Assembly (NCBI GenBank): GCA_036262035.1
Contig: DATAJS010000013.1
Span: 434,001-498,000 of the forward strand
Direction of reading: 5' to 3'
Length of the DNA stretch: 64,000 bases
Origin: Burkholderiales bacterium
GTDB taxonomy: Bacteria > Pseudomonadota > Gammaproteobacteria > Burkholderiales > SG8-41
The notes under the pieces are model-generated. The model was not told the DNA's origin. It worked only from the letters and a program-made list of their open reading frames with translations, and did not search any database. The position numbers were made by a program, and so were the translations under genes. Positions 34,479 to 43,056 of this stretch are shown one piece after another. How positions within the stretch are numbered: the stretch's first letter is position 1; every line of letters starts with the position of its first letter.

Positions 34479-35021
34479 ATGAAGTTCAAGCGCATTTCGC
34501 CGCAATTCATCGCGGCTCTGGGCAGTCCGGACGCGAGCTCGGGGAGCGGCGCGCAAACGTGGGGTCTGTGGCCCGTCGACCCGGGTCCCAGAGGCGTGCG
34601 CCTGCACAGCTTCGAACGGTTGAAGCAGGCCGGCGGACTCGCGCCGGCAGGATGGAAGCTCGACGGGCCGCACTGGTGGGTGGAGGAACACGGCCTGATC
34701 ATGGAGCCGCCGCTGTTTCCGGTCCCTCCCGGTAAGTACCTGGTCACGGGAGACCGCGACGTGACGGCCGTGCTGACCATACATCCTGCCGACGCTAACG
34801 GAGACAGCCGGTGGACGCTCGACGATCATGCGACGCTGCACGACGTGACGCACCTGCCCTGCCGCGCGGCGCGCTACACGCCGATGAGCGATCCCTCGTG
34901 CTTTCCGGCCAACATACCGGAGACGGCGTTCCCGGTCGCCCCAGGCGGAGCGATGCCTCCGGTCGAAGGCTGCGAGAAGCAGGACTATGCCGTCGTCGTC
35001 GTCATCGGCGTTCCGGAGTAA
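34479..35021 (+). CDS. Conserved-looking protein of unknown function (180 residues)
   Basis: ATG 34479 starts a soluble protein with several Trp residues (WKLDGPHWWVEEHG) and WTLDDHATLHDVTHLPCRAA, where His and Cys could bind metal. It has no signal peptide. The gene ends three bases before the start of the large hydrolase-domain gene, so they are surely one operon. I do not recognise the family; the link suggests a helper in the same reaction. Confidence 0.75.
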   Translation: MKFKRISPQFIAALGSPDASSGSGAQTWGLWPVDPGPRGVRLHSFERLKQAGGLAPAGWKLDGPHWWVEEHGLIMEPPLFPVPPGKYLVTGDRDVTAVLTIHPADANGDSRWTLDDHATLHDVTHLPCRAARYTPMSDPSCFPANIPETAFPVAPGGAMPPVEGCEKQDYAVVVVIGVPE

Positions 35022-35024
35022 CCC

Positions 35025-36992
35025 ATGCCTGTCACACGAGTGGAGATCGAGGCCCGCGGGCCGCTTGCCGGAGGACGATCGTTCGGCGCGAGCGGCGCTT
35101 ACGAATACCTCACCGGCGTGCTGCATTTCGCCTCGAACCCGAAGCATCCGGGTAACGCGACGATCTGCGACCTGAACCTCGCGCCGACGAACCGCGACGG
35201 GCTCGTCGAGCACCGCGCGCAATTCCATCTGCTGAAGCCGTCGGATCCCGAGCCGCGCGGCCGTGTGCTGATCGACTCGATCAATCGCGGGAACCTCACC
35301 GCGGTGCCGACGTTCAACAGCGCGCCGCGCCGCACCGACGGCAATCCGGACATCGACGTCGGCAACGGATTCCTGTTCCGCAACGGTTACAGCGTGCTGT
35401 CGATCGGCGTGCAGTGGGATCCGCCGGAGTCGCCCGAGCGCATGCGCGCGTGGTATCCCGAGGCGATCGAGAACGGGCAGCGCGTGCGCGGGCAGAGCTT
35501 CGTGCAGTGGTGGCCCAACAAGCGCGTGCAGCACCAGCTTCTCTCGGATGCGGGTCACAAGCCCTACCCGACGGCCGACATCAGCGACACGAACGCAGTG
35601 CTCACGGTGCGCGACCATCAGGACGGCGAGCCGACCGTCATCGCGCGCAGGCGCTGGCGCTTCGCCAGGCGGGGCGGCGAAGGCGTCGAGCCGAGCGCCG
35701 ATCACGTCTGGCTCGAAGGCGGTTTCGAGCCCGGCAAAGTCTACGAGCTCACCTACACCGCGCTCGGTGCGCCGATCGTCGGTCTGGCGTTTCTCGCATA
35801 TCGAGACGCCGCGAGCTTTCTCAGGCACGGCACGACGGCGGAAGGCAATCCGCTCGCGGGCGCCATCGATTACGCCTACGGCTATGGCCAGAGCATGAAC
35901 GGCCGCTGGCTGCGCGAGTTTCTCTATTGGGGCCTGAATCGCGACGAAGCGGGCCGCATCGCCTTCGACGGTCTGCTCGCCAACACCGGCAGCTCGCGCC
36001 GCGGCGAGTTCAACATCCGTTTCGGTCAGCCCAGCACCAACATCCTGCGTGCGCCGGGGAATACCTATCCTTTCGCGTACGAAGCGACGCCTGACGCAGC
36101 GCTCGACGACAACCGCGGTCTCCTCGACCGCTCGCGTGCCGACGGCTCGATGCCAAAATTCATCGCGACCAATTCGGGCATGGAATACTGGTGGAGCGGC
36201 GCATCGCTCGGACACACCACGGTCGACGGCCGACGCGATATCGAGCCGCCGCAGGACGTTCGCACCTATTATCTCTCGGGCGCGCAGCACGGACCCGGCG
36301 CGCTGCCGCTGTCGAACCGCAATCCCGACGGGTTCCTCGCGAAGCAGCCGTTGAACACGCTGGACTATCGGCCCGCGATGCGCGCAGCGCTCACCGCCCT
36401 CGATCTGTGGGTGCGCGAAGGCGTCGTTGCGCCACCCAGCCGCGTGCCGCGGATCGCAGACGGTACCGCGGTGAGCCGCGAGTCGCTGAAGTCTTCGTAC
36501 ACGCGGATCCCCGGCTCGGCGTGGCTTTCTCACCTGCCCATGCGGCTGCGCATGGATTTCGGTCCGCACGCGCGCGCCGGCGTCGTCCGCTATCCGCCGG
36601 TGGAAAGCGGCGCCTATCCGACGCTCGTATCGGCGATGGACGAGGACTGCAACGAAGTCGCCGGCGTCCGCTTACCGGACGTCGCGGTGCCGCTCGCGAC
36701 CTACACCGGATGGAACGTGCGCCACGAAGAGATGGGGCAAGGCGGTCTCATGACTTCGGGCGCGCCGTTGTTCGGCACCACCCTGCCTTTCATGCGCACG
36801 CGAGCGGAGCGCGAGGCGAGCGGCGATCCGCGCAAGTCGATCGACGAGCGCTACGCCTCGAAAGAGGATTACCTCGCGCGCGTGCGTGCCGCGGCGCAGA
36901 CGCTGGTGCGCGACCGCTATCTGCTCGAAGAGGATATCGAGCCCGCGCTCGCCGTCGCCGCGAGGAAGTGGGACGCGTTTCACGGGAGCTAG
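35025..36992 (+). CDS. Large alpha/beta-hydrolase-domain protein (Abhydrolase_10 type)
   Basis: The 655-residue protein begins VTRVEIEARGPLAGGRSFG and reads SFGASGAYEYLTGVLHF, then RGRVLIDSINRGN and FLFRNGYSVLSIGVQWDPP, a pattern I know from the large alpha/beta hydrolase-domain family often found beside aromatic and alcohol oxidation genes. GYGQSMNGRWLREFLYWGLN holds GxSxN-like nucleophile sequence. There is no signal peptide. It likely hydrolyses an ester or lactone. The preceding 180-residue gene is its operon partner. Confidence 0.78.
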   Translation: MPVTRVEIEARGPLAGGRSFGASGAYEYLTGVLHFASNPKHPGNATICDLNLAPTNRDGLVEHRAQFHLLKPSDPEPRGRVLIDSINRGNLTAVPTFNSAPRRTDGNPDIDVGNGFLFRNGYSVLSIGVQWDPPESPERMRAWYPEAIENGQRVRGQSFVQWWPNKRVQHQLLSDAGHKPYPTADISDTNAVLTVRDHQDGEPTVIARRRWRFARRGGEGVEPSADHVWLEGGFEPGKVYELTYTALGAPIVGLAFLAYRDAASFLRHGTTAEGNPLAGAIDYAYGYGQSMNGRWLREFLYWGLNRDEAGRIAFDGLLANTGSSRRGEFNIRFGQPSTNILRAPGNTYPFAYEATPDAALDDNRGLLDRSRADGSMPKFIATNSGMEYWWSGASLGHTTVDGRRDIEPPQDVRTYYLSGAQHGPGALPLSNRNPDGFLAKQPLNTLDYRPAMRAALTALDLWVREGVVAPPSRVPRIADGTAVSRESLKSSYTRIPGSAWLSHLPMRLRMDFGPHARAGVVRYPPVESGAYPTLVSAMDEDCNEVAGVRLPDVAVPLATYTGWNVRHEEMGQGGLMTSGAPLFGTTLPFMRTRAEREASGDPRKSIDERYASKEDYLARVRAAAQTLVRDRYLLEEDIEPALAVAARKWDAFHGS

Positions 36993-37021
36993 CCGCGCAC
37001 TTCCAACACAGGGGAGGCACT

Positions 37022-37528
37022 GTGAAGCACCTGAAATCGATCGTGGTCCTGGCGGGTCTCGCGCTCGTCCCTTGCGCTCACGGCGCGACCCTGGTGACCG
37101 AACGCACACTCTCGCTCGACGGCGCGCTGGAGATCGCGACGGCGGCGCTCGCCGCTTGCCGCCCGCACGGCGTGCCCGTGACGATCACCGTGATCGATCA
37201 TGCCGCCCGCACGAAGGTCGTGCTGCGGGACGACGGAGCGAACCTGCACAGCAGCGAGCACAGCTTTCGCAAAGCCTATACCGCGCTGACCTACGGGATG
37301 CCGTCGGCCGAATACGGCAGCCGCGCCGCGAAGAGCCCCACGAGCGCCGGCCCGCTGCATCTTCCGAACATCACGACCGCGGCCGGCGGCCTGCCGATCA
37401 GGGCCGGCAACACGGTCGTCGGCGCGATCGGCATCTCGGGAACGCCGGGCGCCAAGGGCGGCGGAGCGGCGGACGAAAAGTGCGCGCAGGCCGGCATCGA
37501 CAAGGTCGCGAAGGGGCTGAGCGAGTGA
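37022..37528 (+). CDS. Secreted GlcG/HbpS-like heme- or cofactor-binding protein
   Basis: GTG 37022 follows GGGGAGGCACT. A signal peptide (ending CAHGA) leads into a 145-residue domain with ALEIATAALAACRPHGVPVT, ITVIDHAARTKVVLRDDGA and TAAGGLPIRAGNTVVGAIGI, the pattern of the GlcG/HbpS family. Members bind heme, cobalamin or small ligands, or occur as accessory proteins of oxidation pathways. Here it is exported to the periplasm and follows the hydrolase-domain gene after 29 bases. Confidence 0.87.
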   Translation: MKHLKSIVVLAGLALVPCAHGATLVTERTLSLDGALEIATAALAACRPHGVPVTITVIDHAARTKVVLRDDGANLHSSEHSFRKAYTALTYGMPSAEYGSRAAKSPTSAGPLHLPNITTAAGGLPIRAGNTVVGAIGISGTPGAKGGGAADEKCAQAGIDKVAKGLSE

Positions 37529-37547
37529 CGACCTCGTGCGCGCCCGC

Positions 37548-38528
37548 TCACTGCTGCGGTATCCCCGCCTCCTTGATCACGCGCGCCCAGCGCGCGATCT
37601 CGTTGCGCACGAACTGATCGAACTCCTGCCGCGTCGTCGGCGACGGCGGCATCGAGACATCCTGCATGCGCTTCTCGACCTCCGGCGAGTGCAGCGCGAC
37701 CTGCATGTCGGCGTTGATCTTGTCGAGGATCGCCGCGGGCGTGCCCGCGGGCGCCATCAGGCCGTACCACGAGGTGACCTCGAAGTTGGGCACCCCGGAT
37801 TCCTTCATCGTCGGCACGTCCGGCAGCAGCGGCAGACGTTGCGCGCTGGTGACCGCGAGCGCGCGCAGCCGGCCGGACTGCACCGGCCCCGTAGAGAGCG
37901 GCCCGTTCGAGATGTTGATCGGCACCTGGCCGCCGATGGTGTCGGTCACCGCCTGGGCGCCGAGCTTGTACGGGATGTAGACGATGTCGAATTTCAGCTG
38001 CAGCTTCAGCAACTCGATCGTCAGGTGCGGCGAAGTGCCGGGCAGCGAGGCGGAGTAGCTGAGCTTGCCGGGATGGGCCTTCGCGTAATCGACCATCTGC
38101 CGCACCGTCCTGAACGGCGTCGACGGGTGCACCATGATGACGTTGGGCGTCATGCCGATGCGCGTGATCGGCGCGAAGTCGCGCAACTGGTCGTAAGGCA
38201 TCTTCGCGTAGAGCGACACCGAGATCGCGTTCGACGCGATGTTGGCCTGGAGCAGCGTGTAGCCGTCGGGCGCCGCTTTCGCGACGAACGCGGAGCCCAG
38301 CGTTCCGGCGGCGCCGACGCGGTTGTCGACGACGACCTGCTGGCCCCACAGCCGCGTCAGGCGCTCGCCGATGGTGCGGCCCACGATGTCCGGCGAGGAG
38401 CCGGCGTCGAACGGGATGACGTAGCGGACGGGTTTACCGGGATAGGTCTGGGCGAACGAACCGCCCGGGTGGATTGCGGCCGCAGCAGCCACTGCGCCGC
38501 ACAATGCCTGCCATCGTCCCCGCATCAC
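37548..38528 (-). CDS. Bug-family (TctC) periplasmic solute receptor
   Basis: The 326-residue protein has a signal peptide ending GGSFAQ, then YPGKPVRYVIPFDAGSSPD and DNRVGAAGTLGSAFVA. IPYKLGAQAVTDTIGGQV is in lobe two. The first loop reads SSPD rather than GGTTD, which suggests a different ligand from the other receptors here. It ends against the converging HbpS-like gene. No membrane partner is adjacent. Confidence 0.93.
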   Translation of the reverse strand: MMRGRWQALCGAVAAAAAIHPGGSFAQTYPGKPVRYVIPFDAGSSPDIVGRTIGERLTRLWGQQVVVDNRVGAAGTLGSAFVAKAAPDGYTLLQANIASNAISVSLYAKMPYDQLRDFAPITRIGMTPNVIMVHPSTPFRTVRQMVDYAKAHPGKLSYSASLPGTSPHLTIELLKLQLKFDIVYIPYKLGAQAVTDTIGGQVPINISNGPLSTGPVQSGRLRALAVTSAQRLPLLPDVPTMKESGVPNFEVTSWYGLMAPAGTPAAILDKINADMQVALHSPEVEKRMQDVSMPPSPTTRQEFDQFVRNEIARWARVIKEAGIPQQ

Positions 38529-38591
38529 GCACCTCCCTGAAAGAGCGCCGCACGGTGTGAATGACCTGCGGGGACAGTGTAACCGACGGCG

Positions 38592-39419
38592 TCAGAGAAG
38601 GCTCGCCAACAACCGCAGCGATGCGGCGAGCAGGAACAATCCGAACGCGACTTCGAGCCCGCGTCGCGGCACAACGTGCGCCAGCCTCGCGCCGTATGAC
38701 GCGGTGAAGCTCGCCACCGGCGCCATCAGCGCGAACCCGATCAGCGACACGAAGCCGAGCGAGAACGGGGGCAGGCTCGACTGGTGCGGCAGGCCGGCGG
38801 CGATGTAGCCGAGCGTGCCGGCGATCGCGATCGGCACCACGATGCCGGCGGAGGTCGCCACGGCCTGGTGTATCGACTTGCCGTACAGCGTGAGCACCAT
38901 GGTGCACAGCGAGCCGCCGCTCACGCCGGTGAGCGAGGCCATCAGCCCGACCGCGAGCCCGTAGAGCCGCGCGAGCGGATGCGCCGGCAGCTCGTCGCCG
39001 AGCCGCCACGATTCGCGGCCGAACAAGAGCTTGCCGGCGATGATCGCGGCCATGACCGTGAACGCGATCTTGAAGACCGACGACGGCGCCACGGTCGCGA
39101 TGACCGAGCCGACCGCAATGCCGACGACGACGCCCGGCGTCCATTGCCGCACGACGTGCTCGAGCACCGCGCCGCTCGCGCGATGCGCGCGATACGAGCG
39201 GATGTTGGTCGGCACCATGATCGCGAGCGAGGTGCCGATGCAAAGCTGCATGTGCACCGCGTCCGGAACCTCGAGCAGCCGGAACACCTCGTAGAGCACC
39301 GGCACGACCACCACACCGCCGCCGACTCCGAACAGGCCGGCGAGCAGTCCTGCGACGACGCCACCCGCGAGGATGGCGAGTGCGAGAACGAGCAGCTCGC
39401 CGGGTGAAACACCGATCAA
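38592..39419 (-). CDS. TauE/SafE-family membrane exporter
   Basis: The 275-residue protein has about eight hydrophobic helices and the family's repeated GLLAGLFGVGGGVVVVPVLY and GLMASLTGVSGGSLCTMVLT motifs. The family moves sulfite, sulfoacetate or other small organic anions across the inner membrane. It starts two bases before the stop of the amidohydrolase gene upstream, so the two are coupled. It may export a product of that enzyme. Confidence 0.9.
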   Translation of the reverse strand: MIGVSPGELLVLALAILAGGVVAGLLAGLFGVGGGVVVVPVLYEVFRLLEVPDAVHMQLCIGTSLAIMVPTNIRSYRAHRASGAVLEHVVRQWTPGVVVGIAVGSVIATVAPSSVFKIAFTVMAAIIAGKLLFGRESWRLGDELPAHPLARLYGLAVGLMASLTGVSGGSLCTMVLTLYGKSIHQAVATSAGIVVPIAIAGTLGYIAAGLPHQSSLPPFSLGFVSLIGFALMAPVASFTASYGARLAHVVPRRGLEVAFGLFLLAASLRLLASLL

Positions 39420-39420
39420 C

Positions 39421-40263
39421 TTACTCCACCGGCCACTTGAACACCCTGCTCGCCGTGCCGTGCATCATCTGCTGTATGTCGGCCGCCGGCAGGTACGCCG
39501 CGGCGTACTTGCGGATGATGTCGGCGTTCTCGGTATAGGTGCCGCGCGCCTTGCCCATCGTCTGGGTCTGGTCGGACGCCCACATCAGGCGCTCGGCGCC
39601 GTACGCCGCGTGCACGCGCTTGATCAGCGGGTGCAGGTCCTCGTATTCGGGCGGCGCGCTGCCCGACACCAGCGGCAGCGACGACACTTTCACGGTCACG
39701 TTGGGAAAGCGCGCGAGCGCTTCCATCGCCTTCACCTTGCTCTCGCGCGCCTCTCCCGGCACGGCCCACGCGAAGTGGTCGACGATGAATCTGAGGTTCG
39801 GATACTTCTGCAGCACCGGCTCCATCAGCGCGGGACCCGCGCGGGTCCACACGGCCACCGCCATGTCCTGGTCGATGCACGCTTTCCACACCGGCTCGAA
39901 CGCGCCTTCGGCGAACAGCTTCTGGTGCTCGGCTTCGTTCATCGACAGGCGCAGGCTGCACACGCCGGGCTGCTCCAGCCAGCGCGGCAGCAGCTTGAAT
40001 TGCTCGGGCAGCGAGGGCACGAACCACGCCATCACCCGAAAGCGCTTGGGATATTTGGCGGCGGCGGCCTGCGCGCACGCCGGGCTGCGATTGGGCGCGA
40101 CGCCGGCCGGCGAGATGACCGCGCGGTCGATGCCGGCGTCGTCCATCAGCCCGAGCATGCGCTCGGCGGGCATGGGATCGGGCAGGTGGTTATTCCCTTT
40201 CGGGTCCCACGGATCCTCGGGCGTGTTCGCGTTCCAGATGTGAACCTGTGCGTCGGTGATCAT
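39421..40263 (-). CDS. Amidohydrolase family protein (metal-dependent TIM barrel, ACMSD-like group)
   Basis: The 280-residue protein opens MITDAQVHIWNANTPEDPWD; the conserved start is usually DxHxH, and here the second His is replaced in DAQVHIW, as in the lactonase/PDC-hydrolase-like group. FIVDHFAWAVPG and LMWASDQTQTMG are the later metal-site strands. It probably hydrolyses a lactone or decarboxylates an acid in the cytoplasm. It heads a two-gene transcript with the TauE-type exporter. Confidence 0.88.
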   Translation of the reverse strand: MITDAQVHIWNANTPEDPWDPKGNNHLPDPMPAERMLGLMDDAGIDRAVISPAGVAPNRSPACAQAAAAKYPKRFRVMAWFVPSLPEQFKLLPRWLEQPGVCSLRLSMNEAEHQKLFAEGAFEPVWKACIDQDMAVAVWTRAGPALMEPVLQKYPNLRFIVDHFAWAVPGEARESKVKAMEALARFPNVTVKVSSLPLVSGSAPPEYEDLHPLIKRVHAAYGAERLMWASDQTQTMGKARGTYTENADIIRKYAAAYLPAADIQQMMHGTASRVFKWPVE

Positions 40264-40307
40264 GCGTTACTCCCCGCGGTTATTGGTGTCGCTTATGGTA
40301 GCAGTTG

Positions 40308-40433
40308 CTACTGAGCGACCTCCGCGGTAATTCCCGCCGCCTTGATCACCTTGCGCCAGCGCTCGGTCTCCGAGACGATCCGGTCGCGCAGCGCGTCCGG
40401 CGTTCCCGGCATCGGCTCGACGCCCAAGCGCAT
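40308..40433 (-). pseudogene. C-terminal remnant of a Bug receptor gene
   Basis: The minus-strand frame ends with GVEPMPGTPDALRDRIVSET and ERWRKVIKAAGITAE, exactly the usual end of Bug receptors. Upstream the frame becomes arginine-rich nonsense with no receptor body or signal peptide. About 40 residues of some 320 remain. It is a decayed gene beside other fragments. Confidence 0.75.
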
Positions 40434-40469
40434 GCGGACGGCGCGGCGGGCCGCCTGAAGAACGGCCCG

Positions 40470-40640
40470 CAAGTGAGCAACCGCGTCGGCCACGTACAGG
40501 GCGGCGTGACGATGGGCCTCGGGCTGGCCACGGCGGAAGCGGCGTTGTCCGCCGATTGGATGACGAGCGCGGTGTCAGCCTGGTTGATGGCTCCCTGCGA
40601 AGGCGCCCTGATCGAGTCCAGATCCGACATCGTTCATCGT
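40470..40640 (+). pseudogene. Possible remnant of a xanthine-dehydrogenase-type molybdenum subunit
   Basis: A plus-strand stretch reads GHVQGGVTMGLGLATAEAAL, resembling the Q-[IV]-[EQ]-G-G-x-x-M-G-[LI]-G region near the end of xanthine dehydrogenase-type large subunits, and then loses the pattern. It lies antisense and next to the Bug remnant. With indels this could be a gene fragment; chance cannot be excluded. Confidence 0.3.
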
Positions 40641-40700
40641 GGAAGGCTTACCAGCGTGGTGCGCACTGCAATCGTCGGCGGCAACGGCCGGCAGGCATAG

Positions 40701-41675
40701 TCACTGCGCGCGTATGTTGCGCTCGCGTATGACTTTCCCCCAGCGGGCGTTTTCGCTGCGCATGAACTGGCCGAAGCGTTCGAGCGTCATCGCTTCGTGC
40801 GCCCCACCCTCGCGTACCAGGCGTTCCTGAAACTCCGGTTGGGCGGCAATACGCCCGATATCGGTATGAAGGCGGACGACGATCTCCTTCGGCAGCGCGG
40901 GCGGCCCGAAGAAGGCGTACCAGTTCGACATGTCGTACCCGGGCACGCCGGATTCGGCGAGCGTCGGCAGATCGGGCCAGGCCTGTGTCCGATTCTTGGT
41001 CGATACCGCGAGGGCGCGTGCCCGTCCCGCTTTCGCTGCGCCCATCGTGGCGGGTACCGACCCGAACGAGAGATCGACGTCGCCGGTGGAAACCGCGAGG
41101 GCGGCCGGGCCCGCGCCTTTGAACGGGATGTGCGTCATGCGTGTGCCCGTGAGCGACATGAACAGCTCCGAGGCGAGGTGTGAGGCTGCGCCATTGCCGC
41201 CTGAACCGAAGTTGAGCTTCCCGGGCTGAGCTTTCGCGAGCGCGATCAAGTCGCGCGCCGATCGGACGGGAACCGAAGGATGCGTCACCAGCAGCATGCA
41301 GGTGTGCACGAGAAACGCCGCCGGCGCGAGATCGACGAGCGGGTCGTAGTTGAGCTTCAGCAGATGCGGATTGATCGCGATCTGTCCCGAGGTGGCGAAT
41401 ACGAGCGTGTACCCGTCCGGCGGCGCTTTGACGGTTTGATCCACCGCGAGCGAACCGGACACGCCGGGACGATGCTCGACGATGACCGGTTGTTTCCAGG
41501 TCTTCATCAGCTCTTGCGCCACCATGCGCGCGAAGAAATCGGTCGCTCCGCCCGGCGGCTGGCCGGAGAGGAAGCGTACCGGTTTGGACGGATACGATTG
41601 ACCCAGTGCCGCGCTGCCGTGCGCAAGAAGCGCGCACAGGGGTAGCACGCTGACGACGCCGATGGGGCATTTCAT
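40701..41675 (-). CDS. Bug-family (TctC) periplasmic solute receptor
   Basis: ATG 41675 after GAGGCG gives 324 residues with a signal peptide ending SAALGQ. YPSKPVRFLSGQPPGGATD and EHRPGVSGSLAVDQTV replace the more usual forms, and IPFKGAGPAALAVSTGDV stands in lobe two. It is a divergent member. The divergent PhyH-type dioxygenase gene starts 133 bases away and may share control. Confidence 0.92.
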   Translation of the reverse strand: MKCPIGVVSVLPLCALLAHGSAALGQSYPSKPVRFLSGQPPGGATDFFARMVAQELMKTWKQPVIVEHRPGVSGSLAVDQTVKAPPDGYTLVFATSGQIAINPHLLKLNYDPLVDLAPAAFLVHTCMLLVTHPSVPVRSARDLIALAKAQPGKLNFGSGGNGAASHLASELFMSLTGTRMTHIPFKGAGPAALAVSTGDVDLSFGSVPATMGAAKAGRARALAVSTKNRTQAWPDLPTLAESGVPGYDMSNWYAFFGPPALPKEIVVRLHTDIGRIAAQPEFQERLVREGGAHEAMTLERFGQFMRSENARWGKVIRERNIRAQ

Positions 41676-41808
41676 TTCGCCTCCTCGAATGGGGGGACCG
41701 GGATTCGAAGTGCGGGCGTCTACCGGGTTGATCGGCTCCTGCACGCGTGAAACTAGCACGATACGCCCGGCGGCCGTATGCTGCGCGGAAACGCACGGGA
41801 GGTTCGCG

Positions 41809-42711
41809 ATGAAGGCCGAACGCGTGCTGGAGCGACGCCCGCTGGTTCTCGACCAGCGCTCGCGCGAGCGCTACTTCGAGGACGGCTTCCTGGTCGTGCC
41901 CGGTTACGTCGGCACCGCCTGGCTGGCGCGGCTGCGTGCGGTGGTCGACGCCAAGATCGAGGAGTCGCGCGCCCTGTCGGCTTCCGACGATCAGTTCGAT
42001 CTCGCGCCCGATCACAGCAAAGAGAAGCCGAACATCCGGCGCCTGCGCAAGGCGGTCGACCAGCATCCCGAGCTCTGGGCGTTCGCGCAGGATCCCGGCG
42101 TCGTCGATCTCGTGGCGGACCTGCTCGGCCCAGACCTGCGCTTCCACAGCTCCAAGCTCAACTTCAAGTGGTCCGACGGCGGCGACGCGGTGCAGTGGCA
42201 CCAGGACATCCCGGCGTGGCCGCACACCAGCTTCAGCGTGCTCACCTTCGGCGTCTATCTCGACGACACCACCTCCGAGCAGGGGCCGCTCGTGGCGCTC
42301 CCCGGCACGCATCGCGGCCCGCTCTTCGAACAGTTCGACGACGACGGCCGCTGGACCGGCCAGCTTTCGGCGCGCGACGTCGCGGCGCTGAAGACCGATC
42401 GCGTGGCCGAAATGTGCGGGCCCGCCGGCACGGTGGTGCTGATCCACTGCCGCGTCGTGCACGCGTCGGCGGTCAACCATTCGCCGCGCCTGCGCCCGCT
42501 GCTCCTCAACGTGTATTCCTCGGCCGACACGCTGCCGATCACACCCGCGCCGTCGCCGACGAAGAAGACCGGCGTGCTGGTGCGCGGGCAGGAGCCGCTG
42601 CACGTTCATTGGGAGCCTTACGAAGCCCGATTGCCGCCGCGCTGGGACCAGGTCGGCTATCGCTCGATCTTCGCCGCGCAGAGCGTCCCGCAAACAGCGG
42701 AAGTGAGCTGA
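41809..42711 (+). CDS. Phytanoyl-CoA dioxygenase (PhyH) family oxygenase
   Basis: ATG 41809 follows GGGAGGTTCG. The 300-residue protein begins ARYFEDGFLVVPG-like sequence (RERYFEDGFLVVPGYV) and has WHQDIPAWPHTS, the HxD iron ligands, with the distal His in IHCRVVHAS or shortly after. It is an Fe(II)/2-oxoglutarate oxygenase of the PhyH group acting in the cytoplasm on an unknown substrate. A truncated Bug gene follows after two bases, which suggests the ancestral operon was oxygenase plus receptor. Confidence 0.9.
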   Translation: MKAERVLERRPLVLDQRSRERYFEDGFLVVPGYVGTAWLARLRAVVDAKIEESRALSASDDQFDLAPDHSKEKPNIRRLRKAVDQHPELWAFAQDPGVVDLVADLLGPDLRFHSSKLNFKWSDGGDAVQWHQDIPAWPHTSFSVLTFGVYLDDTTSEQGPLVALPGTHRGPLFEQFDDDGRWTGQLSARDVAALKTDRVAEMCGPAGTVVLIHCRVVHASAVNHSPRLRPLLLNVYSSADTLPITPAPSPTKKTGVLVRGQEPLHVHWEPYEARLPPRWDQVGYRSIFAAQSVPQTAEVS

Positions 42712-42713
42712 AC

Positions 42714-42986
42714 GTGATCAGGGCGCCCGCCGCGTTGTTCTGTCTGCTCGTCGCCGGCGCCGCCATGGCGCAGACGCCGTATCCGGTGAAGCCCGTTCGC
42801 GTGCTGCCGCCGTTCGCGAGCGGCAGCGGCTTGATCGCCGGCGAGGCGGCGCCGCAGCACGCCGCGATGAAACGCGTCGGCGATAGCGTCGGCCAGGCCC
42901 TTGAACATCTCGCCCGATTGAACGTACGGGTCATTGCGAGGAGCCGCGCACGCGGCGACGAAGCAATCTCGGGGCGCTCGGCCTAA
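42714..42986 (+). pseudogene. Truncated Bug receptor gene running into a dispersed repeat
   Basis: GTG 42714 starts a typical signal peptide (APAALFCLLVAGAAMAQ) and the first receptor strand YPVKPVRVLPPFASGSG, then the family pattern stops at about residue 38. The rest, up to a stop at 42986, is unrelated and its last part is translated repeat. About 280 residues of the receptor are missing. Confidence 0.75.
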
Positions 42987-43038
42987 CCCGTGCGCCACGG
43001 GATCGCCACGGCTCGCTTCGCGAGCCTCGCGATGACAC
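42929..43038. repeat. Mosaic palindromic dispersed repeat, long copy
   Basis: The left arm (42929-42970) starts GGTCATTGCGAGGAG and ends GAAGCAATCTC. The right arm (42987-43038) starts CCCGTGCGCCACGGGATCGC and ends CGAGCCTCGCGATGACAC, and its reverse complement matches the left arm imperfectly. The same arms occur in swapped order at 22371-22474. Confidence 0.78.
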
Positions 43039-43056
43039 GTCGTTTGGCGACGGCCG

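Noticed and set aside
42804-42935. Minus-strand reading EMFKGLADAIADAFHRGV as a gene fragment
   Set aside because: It looks protein-like for only about 20 residues and then becomes Arg-rich; no family came to mind, so it was not listed as a feature.
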